Source of the DNA: Candidatus Anammoximicrobium sp.
Lineage (GTDB): Bacteria; Planctomycetota; Planctomycetia; Pirellulales; Pirellulaceae
NCBI GenBank assembly: GCA_012515235.1
Contig: JAAYYU010000148.1
Span: forward strand, 114,829-178,828
Direction of reading: 5' to 3'
DNA: 64,000 nucleotides
The position numbers were made by a program, and so were the translations under genes. Below the pieces are notes generated by a model. It ran no database searches, had not been told where the DNA came from, and saw nothing but the letters and a program-made list of their open reading frames with translations. Of this stretch, positions 17,456 to 25,004 are shown in pieces (position 1 is the stretch's first letter; every line of letters starts with the position of its first letter).

Positions 17456-18672
17456 CGTTTCGGTTTCCACTGGTGCAAGGCCAGCGCCGCCGCGCCCACG
17501 GCGCCGTTGTATTGACCGAGCGTCGACGCGGCGATCTCCGGCTGGTGGCCGGGATCAGCCAGTTGGCCCGCCGTTTCGCGGACGGTCCCCATAAACAACT
17601 CCCCCAGATCCGCCAGCGCGCCGGCAAAGATAATTCGTTCCGGGTCGAACAGCTGGTCCAGTTGATGGGCCACCCAGCCGTGGATGCGACCGACGGCGGC
17701 GATCAGCGAGGAAGCAAATTCGTCGCCCTGGCGGGCGGCGGCCAGGATGTGGTCGATCGTCAATTCGTCCTTGGCGGCGGCCAGCGACGTCCTTTGGCCG
17801 CGCTGCAGCCCGCGCTGGGCCGCGGCCAGAATCGCGGACAGCGAAGCGACTTGTTCCAACCGCGTGCCCGCCTGCCAACGCCAGCGGTCGTCGCCGTCGC
17901 CGGCCTGGCCGTCGGCCAGTTCCGCCGGCACGGGGCAGACCCACTGCCCGATCTCGCCCGCGCGATGCCTGGCGCCGTGCAGCAGATGCCCGCCGACCAC
18001 CACGCCCGCGGCAATCCCGGAGCGGATTCCCACGCAGACAAAACTCCGCAGGCCGCGGCCGGCCCCAAACCACAGTTCGGCCAACGCCATCGAGCGGATG
18101 TTGTTTTCCAGGAACACGGGCACGCCAAACCGCTCGCTGAGCCGCGCCCCCAGCGGCACATCGTTCCAGCCCTGGATGAAATCGTAGTGCATGGCGACGT
18201 TCTGCACCGGATCGATCGTTCCCGGCACGCCGACGCCAATGCCCAGCACGGCAGACGTATCGCCCGCCATCAACTCGCGGATCGCTTGCGTGATCTTGTC
18301 CAGGATTTGAGCGTTCGAGTCATCGGGGCGGATCGTCTTGTGGATCCGTCCCAGGGGCCGTTGCGAAAAATCGACCACAGTAGCCATCAAGTTGCGGGCT
18401 TCAAAATCGACGCCCACGAACCGGCCGCCCTGCGGATTGGGCACCAGCGCGGTCGGCGGCCGGCCCGCCGCCTCGCGTTCCGGCGACTCGGTTTCCAGCA
18501 GGAAGCCGTCGCGCACCAGGCGGTCTGCGTAGATACCGGCCGTCGAGGGCGCGAGCTTCAGTTCGCGGGCCAACTGCACGCGCGACAAACCGCCGCGAGC
18601 CCGCACGCGCCGCAACATCTCGGCTTCCAAGCTGGCCACCTGCTGACGTTTGGATTTGATGCGGCGGGGCAT
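17452..18672 (-). CDS. ROK family protein with N-terminal winged HTH (transcription regulator)
   Basis: The protein has 406 residues. Residues about 15-75 form a MarR-like winged helix (GGLSRVQLARELKLAPSTAG). Residues about 85-400 form a ROK domain (FVGVDFEARNLMATVVDF, GIGVGVPGTIDPV, FLENNIRSMALAELWFGAG, HRAGEIGQWVCPVP). The Zn motif of sugar-kinase ROKs (CxCGxxGCxE) is absent and the phosphate-1 loop lacks the DxGGT form, so it is probably a sugar-sensing repressor and not a kinase. I use the ATG at 18672; a GTG at 18684 is also in frame. Its place inside the operon suggests local control, probably at the 19773-19908 intergenic region. Confidence 0.9.
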   Translation of the reverse strand: MPRRIKSKRQQVASLEAEMLRRVRARGGLSRVQLARELKLAPSTAGIYADRLVRDGFLLETESPEREAAGRPPTALVPNPQGGRFVGVDFEARNLMATVVDFSQRPLGRIHKTIRPDDSNAQILDKITQAIRELMAGDTSAVLGIGVGVPGTIDPVQNVAMHYDFIQGWNDVPLGARLSERFGVPVFLENNIRSMALAELWFGAGRGLRSFVCVGIRSGIAAGVVVGGHLLHGARHRAGEIGQWVCPVPAELADGQAGDGDDRWRWQAGTRLEQVASLSAILAAAQRGLQRGQRTSLAAAKDELTIDHILAAARQGDEFASSLIAAVGRIHGWVAHQLDQLFDPERIIFAGALADLGELFMGTVRETAGQLADPGHQPEIAASTLGQYNGAVGAAALALHQWKPKR

Positions 18673-18687
18673 AACACGATCCACGAA

Positions 18688-18740
18688 AAAGGGTCAGGAC
18701 TTTTTTCCGATCCAGAAACCGAAAAAGAGTCCTGATCCCC
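18688..18740. repeat. Imperfect palindrome with gggtcaggact core
   Basis: The sequence gggtcaggacttttttcc (18691-18708) is mirrored by gaaaaagagtcctgatccc (18721-18739), forming an imperfect hairpin between the Gfo/Idh and ROK genes. The core gggtcaggac recurs at 21286-21295, and ggggtcagg opens both 33-bp arms of the palindromes at 50465 and 57145. Confidence 0.6.
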
Positions 18741-18746
18741 TTGTCT

Positions 18747-19772
18747 TCAGAACTCGACTGCGGCGCCCGTGTCCACGCTTTCTTGCGCTTTCAGACACAT
18801 GGCCACGGACCACAGGCCGTCTTTGCCGGTCACGCGCGGCGGGCGGCCGGTCCGCGCCGCTTCCGCCATACCGGCGATTTCCTCCGCCAGTTCGTACACC
18901 TCGCCGCTGGCCGCCGGGACCGGCACGTCCACCACCTGCTGGCCGTCGAAGTGCTTCAGGAAAAACGTCGGATGGAACGTGCGGTCCATCGCACCGCTCC
19001 AACTGGCCCACAGCGCGCCCTGGGAGCCCGTCAGCTTCGCAGTCTGGTGATGCTCGAACGCGCTGAGCGTCTGCGAGATCACGGCGTACCGCCCACCGGG
19101 GAAATCCACAAGCGCACTGAAATTGTCCTGCAACTCCGGATGCTGTGCGTCCCGCGCCTTGGCGCGCGCGTACACCGACACCGGATCGCCTTCGCCTGAA
19201 AAATACCAGCGGGCCAGATCAAAGAAGTGAATCGGCTCCTCCAAAATCCAGTTCCCCACGCGGCGGATGTCGTACCGCCAGCCGTCCGAACCCAGCCGGT
19301 AGGGATTCCGCCACAATTCGATCAACGCATACTGAGGATCGCCGATCGCGCCGGCGTCCACTAACTCCTTGACCCGGCCCCACAGCGGGGAGTAGCGGAA
19401 TTCATGCCCCACGGCCAGTTGCCGGCCCGCCGCCTGGGCAGACTCCACCAGGTCCCGGCACTGGCCGACCGTCAACGCCATCGGCTTTTCCATCAGCAGG
19501 TGTTTCCCTGCCTGCAGCACGGCGATCCCCACCTCGTGGTGCAAGTGCGAGGGCAACACGACGTCCACCACTTCGATGTCGTCCAACCCCAGCAGTTCGC
19601 GATAGTCGGCCACTACGACGGCTTGCGGATGCCTGGCCCTCGCCTCCGCCCGATTCGCCTCGGCCCGTTCCGCAATGGCCATCAGACGCGTCTGCGAACC
19701 CTCGTCAATCACCCGCGCATGGTGACTGCCCCACGCCCCATAACCGACCAGAGCAAAACCGACTTTTTCCAT
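18747..19772 (-). CDS. Gfo/Idh/MocA family oxidoreductase, cytoplasmic
   Basis: The 341-residue protein has the family's N-terminal Rossmann domain (FALVGYGAWGSHHARVI, residues 5-21), the substrate-loop Lys-Pro in LLMEKPMALTVGQ and a C-terminal alpha/beta domain. There is no export signal, unlike the other three family members in this window. Family members oxidise sugars or, in GH109/GH188 enzymes, cleave glycosides with NAD. It is the first gene of the seven-gene operon. An NAD-dependent sulfoquinovosidase (GH188) would be the natural first step of a sulfo-sugar pathway, but I cannot show that from sequence motifs alone. Confidence 0.88.
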   Translation of the reverse strand: MEKVGFALVGYGAWGSHHARVIDEGSQTRLMAIAERAEANRAEARARHPQAVVVADYRELLGLDDIEVVDVVLPSHLHHEVGIAVLQAGKHLLMEKPMALTVGQCRDLVESAQAAGRQLAVGHEFRYSPLWGRVKELVDAGAIGDPQYALIELWRNPYRLGSDGWRYDIRRVGNWILEEPIHFFDLARWYFSGEGDPVSVYARAKARDAQHPELQDNFSALVDFPGGRYAVISQTLSAFEHHQTAKLTGSQGALWASWSGAMDRTFHPTFFLKHFDGQQVVDVPVPAASGEVYELAEEIAGMAEAARTGRPPRVTGKDGLWSVAMCLKAQESVDTGAAVEF

Positions 19773-19807
19773 GATGACACCTGTTTACGGACCAGCTGGA
19801 TGCCGTT

Positions 19808-19835
19808 ATTATTTTGAAATCGAAATTACTGTCAA
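19808..19835 (-). promoter_or_regulatory. Strong predicted promoter of the split-transketolase operon
   Basis: Read on the minus strand, a perfect -35 TTGACA (19835-19830) is followed by a 16-base spacer and a -10 AATAAT (19813-19808). The start of transcription would be near 19801, about 30 bases before the Gfo/Idh ATG at 19772. Confidence 0.65.
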
Positions 19836-19868
19836 GCGGGCGGCGACGGGGAACCAGAAAAGGCCGAT

Positions 19869-19878
19869 CGGTCGACCG
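19869..19878. promoter_or_regulatory. Perfect 10-bp palindrome in divergent intergenic region
   Basis: The sequence cggtcgaccg lies between the two divergent operons, 31 bases before the DUF1080 start codon. It could be part of an operator for the ROK-type regulator, but a palindrome this short can occur by chance in GC-rich DNA. Confidence 0.25.
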
Positions 19879-19908
19879 TTCGCTTGCTTTACGCGGGAGG
19901 ACTGAGGT

Positions 19909-21282
19909 ATGAGGACGAAGCACGCTGGCGGATCGGTGGTTTTCGCAGCGGCCGGCTTGGGGCTGGCTTTCCTGGTCGCACTCGGGGCCGACCCGTTGGC
20001 GGCCCAGGAACCGGATGCGGAGGGGTTCGTTTCGCTGTTCAACGGCCGTGACTTGACCGGTTGGGCGCCGATCAACGTGGCGGCGGACACGTTCTTCGCG
20101 CGCGACGGGATGATCGTGACCAACGGCGTGCCGACGGGCCTGATGCGGACACAACGCATGTACGAGAACTTCATCCTCGAGCTGGAGTGGCGGCACATGC
20201 GGGAGGCCGGCAACAGCGGCGTGTTCACGTGGAGCGACGGTCTGCCGGCCGTCGGCGGCCCGTTTCCACGCGGCATCGAGGTGCAGATCCTCGATCCGGG
20301 CTATGCCAAGAATTCGGGCGCTAACGAATGGTTCACTACGCACGGCGACATTTTCCCGGTGCGCGGCGCGACGATGACGACCGCGGGCCGCGTCTCGAAG
20401 ACGGGCGCACGCAGCTTTCCGATCGAGGACCGGACCAAGCCCTCGCCCGAGTGGAATCACTATCGTCTGGTGGCGGACCGCGGCGACTTGCGGCTGTCGG
20501 TCAACGGCCGGGAAGTGACGGTCGGCAAGGATTGCGTGCCGCGCCGCGGCTATCTGTGTTTGGAAGCCGAGGGCAGCGAGTGCCAATTTCGCAATCTGCG
20601 GATCAAGGAACTGCCCACGTCCAACACGCCGCCGGAGCAGACGGCCAATCCCTACGAAGGCTTTGTGCCGTTGTTCAATGGCAAGGATTTCGGCGGCTGG
20701 AAGATGAACGACGCGGTGAGCGCCGCGTGGTCCGTGCGCGGCTCGAACTTTGTGACCAAGGGCGGCGTGAAGGGACGCGGGCTGGATCTGTGGACCGAGA
20801 AAAGCTATCGCGACTTGGTGCTGTGCGTGGATTGGCGGCTGGCGAAAAAACCCGAACTGAAGGCCCTCCCGACGTTCACCGACGACGGCCTGTACGCCCG
20901 CGACGCGGGCGGTCAGGTCATTCGCAAAGAGATCCCTCACGCCGGCGACAGCGGGATCTTCCTGCGGGGCGACGGACGCTATCAGGTGAACATCTGGAGC
21001 CAGCCGATGGGTTCCGGTGACATCAACGAAATGCACAAGGACGAGAAGTTGCCGGCCGAATTGCGCCGGGCCATGCTGCCGAAAGTGAAAGCCGATGCGC
21101 CGTTCGGAAAATGGAACCGGTTTTTCATCACGCTTCGCGGCGACCGCGTCACCGTTGTGTTGAACGACCAGACGGTGATCGAGGACTGCCAGTTGCCTGG
21201 AATCGCCGCAGAGGGCCCGCTTGCTCTGCAATACCACGGAGACGAACTGGAGTTTACGAACCTGTACATCCGGGAACTTTAA
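19909..21282 (+). CDS. Two-domain DUF1080 (3-keto-glycoside hydrolase family) exported protein
   Basis: A signal peptide (LGLAFLVALGADPLAAQ) precedes two DUF1080 domains. The first (about 38-235) has FVSLFNGRDLTGW and EAGNSGVFTWSDG; the second (about 245-457) has FVPLFNGKDFGGW and HAGDSGIFLRGDGRYQVNIW. Recently characterised members of this family hydrolyse or lyse 3-keto-glycosides that Gfo/Idh-type dehydrogenases make. That fits the exported Gfo/Idh gene 50 bases downstream. The two domains are too different for a recent tandem duplication. A GGGAGGACTGAGG ribosome-binding region precedes the ATG. It heads a five-gene plus-strand operon. Confidence 0.88.
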   Translation: MRTKHAGGSVVFAAAGLGLAFLVALGADPLAAQEPDAEGFVSLFNGRDLTGWAPINVAADTFFARDGMIVTNGVPTGLMRTQRMYENFILELEWRHMREAGNSGVFTWSDGLPAVGGPFPRGIEVQILDPGYAKNSGANEWFTTHGDIFPVRGATMTTAGRVSKTGARSFPIEDRTKPSPEWNHYRLVADRGDLRLSVNGREVTVGKDCVPRRGYLCLEAEGSECQFRNLRIKELPTSNTPPEQTANPYEGFVPLFNGKDFGGWKMNDAVSAAWSVRGSNFVTKGGVKGRGLDLWTEKSYRDLVLCVDWRLAKKPELKALPTFTDDGLYARDAGGQVIRKEIPHAGDSGIFLRGDGRYQVNIWSQPMGSGDINEMHKDEKLPAELRRAMLPKVKADAPFGKWNRFFITLRGDRVTVVLNDQTVIEDCQLPGIAAEGPLALQYHGDELEFTNLYIREL

Positions 21283-21285
21283 AAG

Positions 21286-21312
21286 GGGTCAGGACTGTTT
21301 TCAGGACTGTTT
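21286..21312 (+). repeat. Tandem tcaggactgttt repeat with ggggtcaggact core
   Basis: The 12-mer tcaggactgttt is repeated head to tail at 21289-21300 and 21301-21312, directly after the DUF1080 stop codon. The preceding ggggtcaggact links it to the palindrome family at 18688, 50465 and 57145. Confidence 0.6.
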
Positions 21313-21332
21313 TCGGAAATCAGGAATTGTGT

Positions 21333-22706
21333 ATGCACCTACGACGGAATTCCTCAAGCAGATCGCTTTCTCGCCGGCGTTTCCTGGGTGGCGTCGCGGC
21401 GTCTGTGTTCGCCGCACCGTTCATCCTGCCTTCGGGCCTGCGTGCTATGTCGCCCAACAGCAAGCTGTGCCATGCCTGCATCGGGGTGACTCGCATGGGC
21501 GGCAACGACTTGAAGAACTTCCAGCAGCATGAGCGAGTCCGGATCGTCGCGCTGTGCGACGTGGATGCGCAGCACCTGGCCGCGGCGGCCACGCTCGTGC
21601 CCGGCGTGCGGCGCTACGCCGACTGGCGCGAGCTGTTCGATCAGGAAGGCGACAAGATCGATTCGGTGAACGTCACGGTGCCGGATCACATGCACTTTCC
21701 AATCGCCTATACGGCGGTCCGGCGCGGGAAGTATCTTTACTGCCAGAAACCGATGTGTCACGATTTGTTTGAAGTCCGGGCGCTGACGGAGGCGGCCGTC
21801 AAGGCCGGGATCGTGACGCAGCTCGGCACGCAGTTCGCCTCCAGCATCGCCGACCGGATGACGGTCCAGCTGATCCAGAGCGGCGCGATCGGCAAGATCA
21901 AGCACGTCTATCTGTGCTCCAATCGTGAAGCTCCCAATCGCGTCCGTGGGCCGCGTCCGGCCCAAGGCGAGAAGCCGCCGCCTCATTTGAACTGGGACCT
22001 ATGGATCGGCACGGCGCCGATGAGGCCGTATGCATCCGACACCTATCACCCGGCAAAATGGCGCGGATGGCTCGACTTCGGCACCAGCTGGTGCGCCGAC
22101 ATGGGTTGTCACATCCTGAACGCCACCTGGCGGGGGCTGCACCTGAAGGCGCCGACGAGTGTGGTCGCCGAAGTCGAGGAGTCGTGGAAGAACTCGCCGC
22201 AGCGCCGGGCCGACAACTGGCCGCAGAGCGAGCACGTGACGTGGACTTTTCCGGGGAACGATCTAATTGAAGGACCAGAGTTGACCGTGGAATGGTTCGA
22301 CGGCGCGATGCTGCCGCCCCAGGAAGCGCGGGATCTGAATCCATCCGCCAAATACCCGCTGGAAGCGGCGCTGTTGGTGGGCACCGAGGGCGCGATTTTG
22401 CACCGGCACACTGCGGGGCCTCAGTTGTTGCCGAAAGAGAAATACCAAGCTTACGAACGTCCTAAGCCGCCGCCGCGCGACCACTATCGTCACTTCGTGG
22501 ACGCCTGCTTGGGCGGCGAGAAGACGGAAGCGGACTTTGCCCGGACGGGGCCGATGACGGAGACGATCCTGCTGGGCACCGTGGCCATCCGGTGTTTCGG
22601 ACAGAAATTGACGTGGGACGTTGCCGCGATGAGATTTTCCAACTGCCCGGACGCCGGACGCTACCTGAAACGCCAGTACCGCGACGGCTGGGAGGTCGGG
22701 GAGTAA
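21333..22706 (+). CDS. Gfo/Idh/MocA family oxidoreductase with Tat signal
   Basis: The 457-residue protein starts with a twin-arginine signal (SLSRRRFLGGVAASVFAAPF), so it is probably exported folded with its nicotinamide cofactor. The Rossmann start is less regular than usual (HACIGVTRMGGNDLKNF). The catalytic loop is KYLYCQKPMCHDLFEVR. The C-terminal domain has the planctomycete-type NWDLWIGTAPMRPYASDTY and WCADMGCHILNATWRGL. It lies between a DUF1080 protein and a transporter. A 3-keto oxidation feeding the DUF1080 step outside the cytoplasm is a reasonable inference. The ATG at 21333 is the only start that keeps the signal. Confidence 0.88.
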   Translation: MHLRRNSSSRSLSRRRFLGGVAASVFAAPFILPSGLRAMSPNSKLCHACIGVTRMGGNDLKNFQQHERVRIVALCDVDAQHLAAAATLVPGVRRYADWRELFDQEGDKIDSVNVTVPDHMHFPIAYTAVRRGKYLYCQKPMCHDLFEVRALTEAAVKAGIVTQLGTQFASSIADRMTVQLIQSGAIGKIKHVYLCSNREAPNRVRGPRPAQGEKPPPHLNWDLWIGTAPMRPYASDTYHPAKWRGWLDFGTSWCADMGCHILNATWRGLHLKAPTSVVAEVEESWKNSPQRRADNWPQSEHVTWTFPGNDLIEGPELTVEWFDGAMLPPQEARDLNPSAKYPLEAALLVGTEGAILHRHTAGPQLLPKEKYQAYERPKPPPRDHYRHFVDACLGGEKTEADFARTGPMTETILLGTVAIRCFGQKLTWDVAAMRFSNCPDAGRYLKRQYRDGWEVGE

Positions 22707-22711
22707 ACCAA

Positions 22712-22745
22712 CTGTGGCACGGCCTTGTCGGCCGTGCCACACAGA
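22712..22745. repeat. Palindrome gtggcacggcc / ggccgtgccac
   Basis: An 11-bp perfect stem with a short loop lies 7 bases after the Gfo/Idh stop and before the MFS gene. It may stabilise the upstream message, terminate weakly, or be a dispersed repeat; there is no U-run. Confidence 0.45.
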
Positions 22746-22797
22746 GGCCGCGCCTATTTTGCGTGAAGAATTCCGTTTGGTGCAAGGAACCGTACTC

Positions 22798-24111
22798 ATG
22801 AACAGCACGCCTTCACCCAGCGACAAGGCGGCTCCACCGACCCGCTGGTACCACGGCGTGACCCGCTATCAATGGCTGGTCCTGGTCATCGCATCCGCGG
22901 GCTGGGTGTTCGACGCGTACGAGGGGCAGGTTTTCAACATCACGCGCAACGACCTGCTCACGGACATCCTGCAGGCGGCGCACGACGCGCCTGAAGTGCG
23001 CCGCTATGGCGACGTGTTTTTGGGCATCTTTCTGGTGGGCGGAGCGTTCGGCGGGATTCTGTTCGGCAGTCTGGCTGATCGCTGGGGCCGCAAGCCGGTG
23101 ATGGTGCTCACGATCCTGTTCTACTCCGTGTTTGCCGGGTTGACGTATTTCGCCACCAGCCTGTGGCAGGTTGGCGCGCTGCGGTTCCTGGTGGCGATGG
23201 GGGTTGGCGGCGAATGGGCCGTGGCGGCGACGCTGGTGGCGGAAGTGTTTCCCCCGCACGCTCGCGCGCACGCTTCGGGTTTGTTCCATGCGACCAGTGT
23301 CCTGGGCACCTGGCTGGCGGCGGTGGTGGGTCTGGCGGTCGGCGTTCACTGGCGTTACGCCTATCTGATCAGCGTCATTCCCGCGTTGCTCGTGCTGTGG
23401 GTCTGGTCGAGTGTCAAGGAGCCGGAAAGTTGGACGGATGCGCGCCGCAAGGCGGCTACGGGCGAGGGCGGCAAGCTAGGCAGTTTCCGGGAGCTGTTTT
23501 TCCATCGCGTCTGGGGACCCCGCGCGGTGCTCGGCATGGTGCTGGCCGCCGTGGGCCTGGGCACCTTCTGGAGCGTGACGGTCGCGGGCCAGGACCTGAT
23601 GCTGGATCTGCTGCTGCGGGACGGCATGGAGGAGATCCAGGCGCGGACGGAGGCGAAGTTCGCCTACGGGATTGTGCAGACGATCGGTGGCGGGCTGGGA
23701 CTGTTGTCGTTCGGCCCGATCTGCGTGCGGCTGGGCCGGCGGCGGACGTTCATCCTGATGCAGGCCCTGGCGTTGGTCGTCGTGCCGGTTACCTGCTATC
23801 TGCCGACGACGTACCTGCAGTTGTTGCTGCTGCTGCCGCTGCTCGGATTCGTCACGCTCAGCACCCACGCCGGGTTTGCGATCTACTTTCCCGAGTTGTT
23901 CCCGAGCCACCTCCGCTCCACGGGCGCCGGTTTCTGTTTCAACGCCGGACGGCTGGTGGCGTCGCCCGTCCTGGTCCTGTCGGGCAGTTTGAAAGCGTTG
24001 CCCGGCGTGGATTTGCGGCTGGGCGTCACGCTCATGAGCCTGCTGTTTGTGATTGGGATCCTGGTCATGTTCTTCTTGCCAGAAACCAAAGACCAACCTT
24101 TGCCGGAGTGA
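22798..24111 (+). CDS. MFS transporter
   Basis: The 437-residue protein has twelve predicted membrane segments and the MFS motif A between segments 2 and 3 (FGSLADRWGRKPVMVL). Other family marks are RFLVAMGVGGEWAVAATLVAEVFP, typical of the sialate/aromatic-acid branch (NanT-like), and the ELFPSHLRSTGAGFCFN repeat in the second half. The substrate is unknown; a sugar acid or modified sugar from the exported enzymes upstream would fit. It ends 7 bases before the NagB-like gene, so the operon is tight. The start is the ATG at 22798. Confidence 0.88.
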   Translation: MNSTPSPSDKAAPPTRWYHGVTRYQWLVLVIASAGWVFDAYEGQVFNITRNDLLTDILQAAHDAPEVRRYGDVFLGIFLVGGAFGGILFGSLADRWGRKPVMVLTILFYSVFAGLTYFATSLWQVGALRFLVAMGVGGEWAVAATLVAEVFPPHARAHASGLFHATSVLGTWLAAVVGLAVGVHWRYAYLISVIPALLVLWVWSSVKEPESWTDARRKAATGEGGKLGSFRELFFHRVWGPRAVLGMVLAAVGLGTFWSVTVAGQDLMLDLLLRDGMEEIQARTEAKFAYGIVQTIGGGLGLLSFGPICVRLGRRRTFILMQALALVVVPVTCYLPTTYLQLLLLLPLLGFVTLSTHAGFAIYFPELFPSHLRSTGAGFCFNAGRLVASPVLVLSGSLKALPGVDLRLGVTLMSLLFVIGILVMFFLPETKDQPLPE

Positions 24112-24118
24112 ACCGACG

Positions 24119-25000
24119 ATGCGCGAAGCGATGAAACCGACGGACGGTCCCCGCACCGGCGAGTTTCCGGACTACCTGACGGTGACGGCCACGGACTTGG
24201 GCCGGGGCACGCCGGTCCGGGTGCGCGTGCTGGGCGACATGGCGTCGCTGGCCCGCGACATGGCCGAGGCGATGCTGCGCGAGATCCTGGACGCCCAGGC
24301 CGCGGGCCGCGGCGCCACGCTGATCGTTCCGGTCGGGCCGGTGGATGAGTTCCCGGTCCTGGCGCAGATGATCAACGAACAGCGGATCGACTGTCGCGAC
24401 GTGATGCTCATCAACATGGACGAGTACCTGACGGATGACGACCGCTACATTCCGGCCAATCATCCGCTCAGTTTTCGCGGTTTCATGGACCGCTTGTTCT
24501 ACCACCGGCTGGATCCCGCCTTGGCGCCCCCGCCGGAACATCGCGTCTTTCCCGATCCGCAGCACCCGCAGCGGGTCGCGGACGTGATCGCCGCGCGGGG
24601 CGGCGTGGACGCTTGCTTCGGCGGCATCGGCATCAACGGGCACATCGCCTTCAACGAACCGCCCGAGCCGGGCGTGACCGTGAGCGTGGAGGAGTTCGCC
24701 GCGTTGCCCACGCGAGTGTTGTCGCTGACGCGCGAGACGCGGACGATCAACTCCGTCACGGTCGGCGGCGAACTGGCCGTCATTCCGCGGCGCGCGGTCA
24801 CGGTCGGCATGAGAGAATGCCTGGGCGCGCGGCGGCTGCGGCTGTACTGCAACCGGCCCTGGCAGAGCGCCGTGGTCCGCCGCGTGCTGCACGGCTCGGT
24901 CACGGCCGCCTGCCCGGCGTCGCTGATGCGGCTGCACGCGGACGCCGTGTTGAGCGTGGCCGACTACGTAGCCCAGCCGCCCAACATCCTGCTGCGGTGA
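24119..25000 (+). CDS. NagB-like sugar-phosphate isomerase/deaminase
   Basis: The 293-residue protein belongs to the glucosamine-6-phosphate deaminase family. DVMLINMDEYLTDDDRY contains the enolising Asp. CFGGIGINGHIAFNEPPEP contains the His and Glu of the ring-opening triad, but the triad Asp (NDGH in NagB) is Asn (INGH), as in galactosamine-6-phosphate isomerase-like members. The family turns aminosugar phosphates into ketose phosphate and ammonia. With a PIG-L deacetylase gene four bases downstream, an N-acetyl aminosugar route is likely. The Asn variant leaves a different sugar possible. The ATG at 24119 follows the MFS stop by 7 bases. Confidence 0.85.
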   Translation: MREAMKPTDGPRTGEFPDYLTVTATDLGRGTPVRVRVLGDMASLARDMAEAMLREILDAQAAGRGATLIVPVGPVDEFPVLAQMINEQRIDCRDVMLINMDEYLTDDDRYIPANHPLSFRGFMDRLFYHRLDPALAPPPEHRVFPDPQHPQRVADVIAARGGVDACFGGIGINGHIAFNEPPEPGVTVSVEEFAALPTRVLSLTRETRTINSVTVGGELAVIPRRAVTVGMRECLGARRLRLYCNRPWQSAVVRRVLHGSVTAACPASLMRLHADAVLSVADYVAQPPNILLR

Positions 25001-25004
25001 TGCG

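Noticed and set aside
16311..17627. Upstream extension of the transketolase N-terminal frame
   Set aside because: The frame stays open because of high GC but covers the Fe-ADH gene out of frame; the transketolase homology begins near 16310 with a good ribosome-binding site.
17452..18672. ROK protein as the sugar kinase of the operon
   Set aside because: It has an N-terminal winged helix, lacks the ROK zinc motif and has an altered phosphate loop, so a regulator is much more likely.
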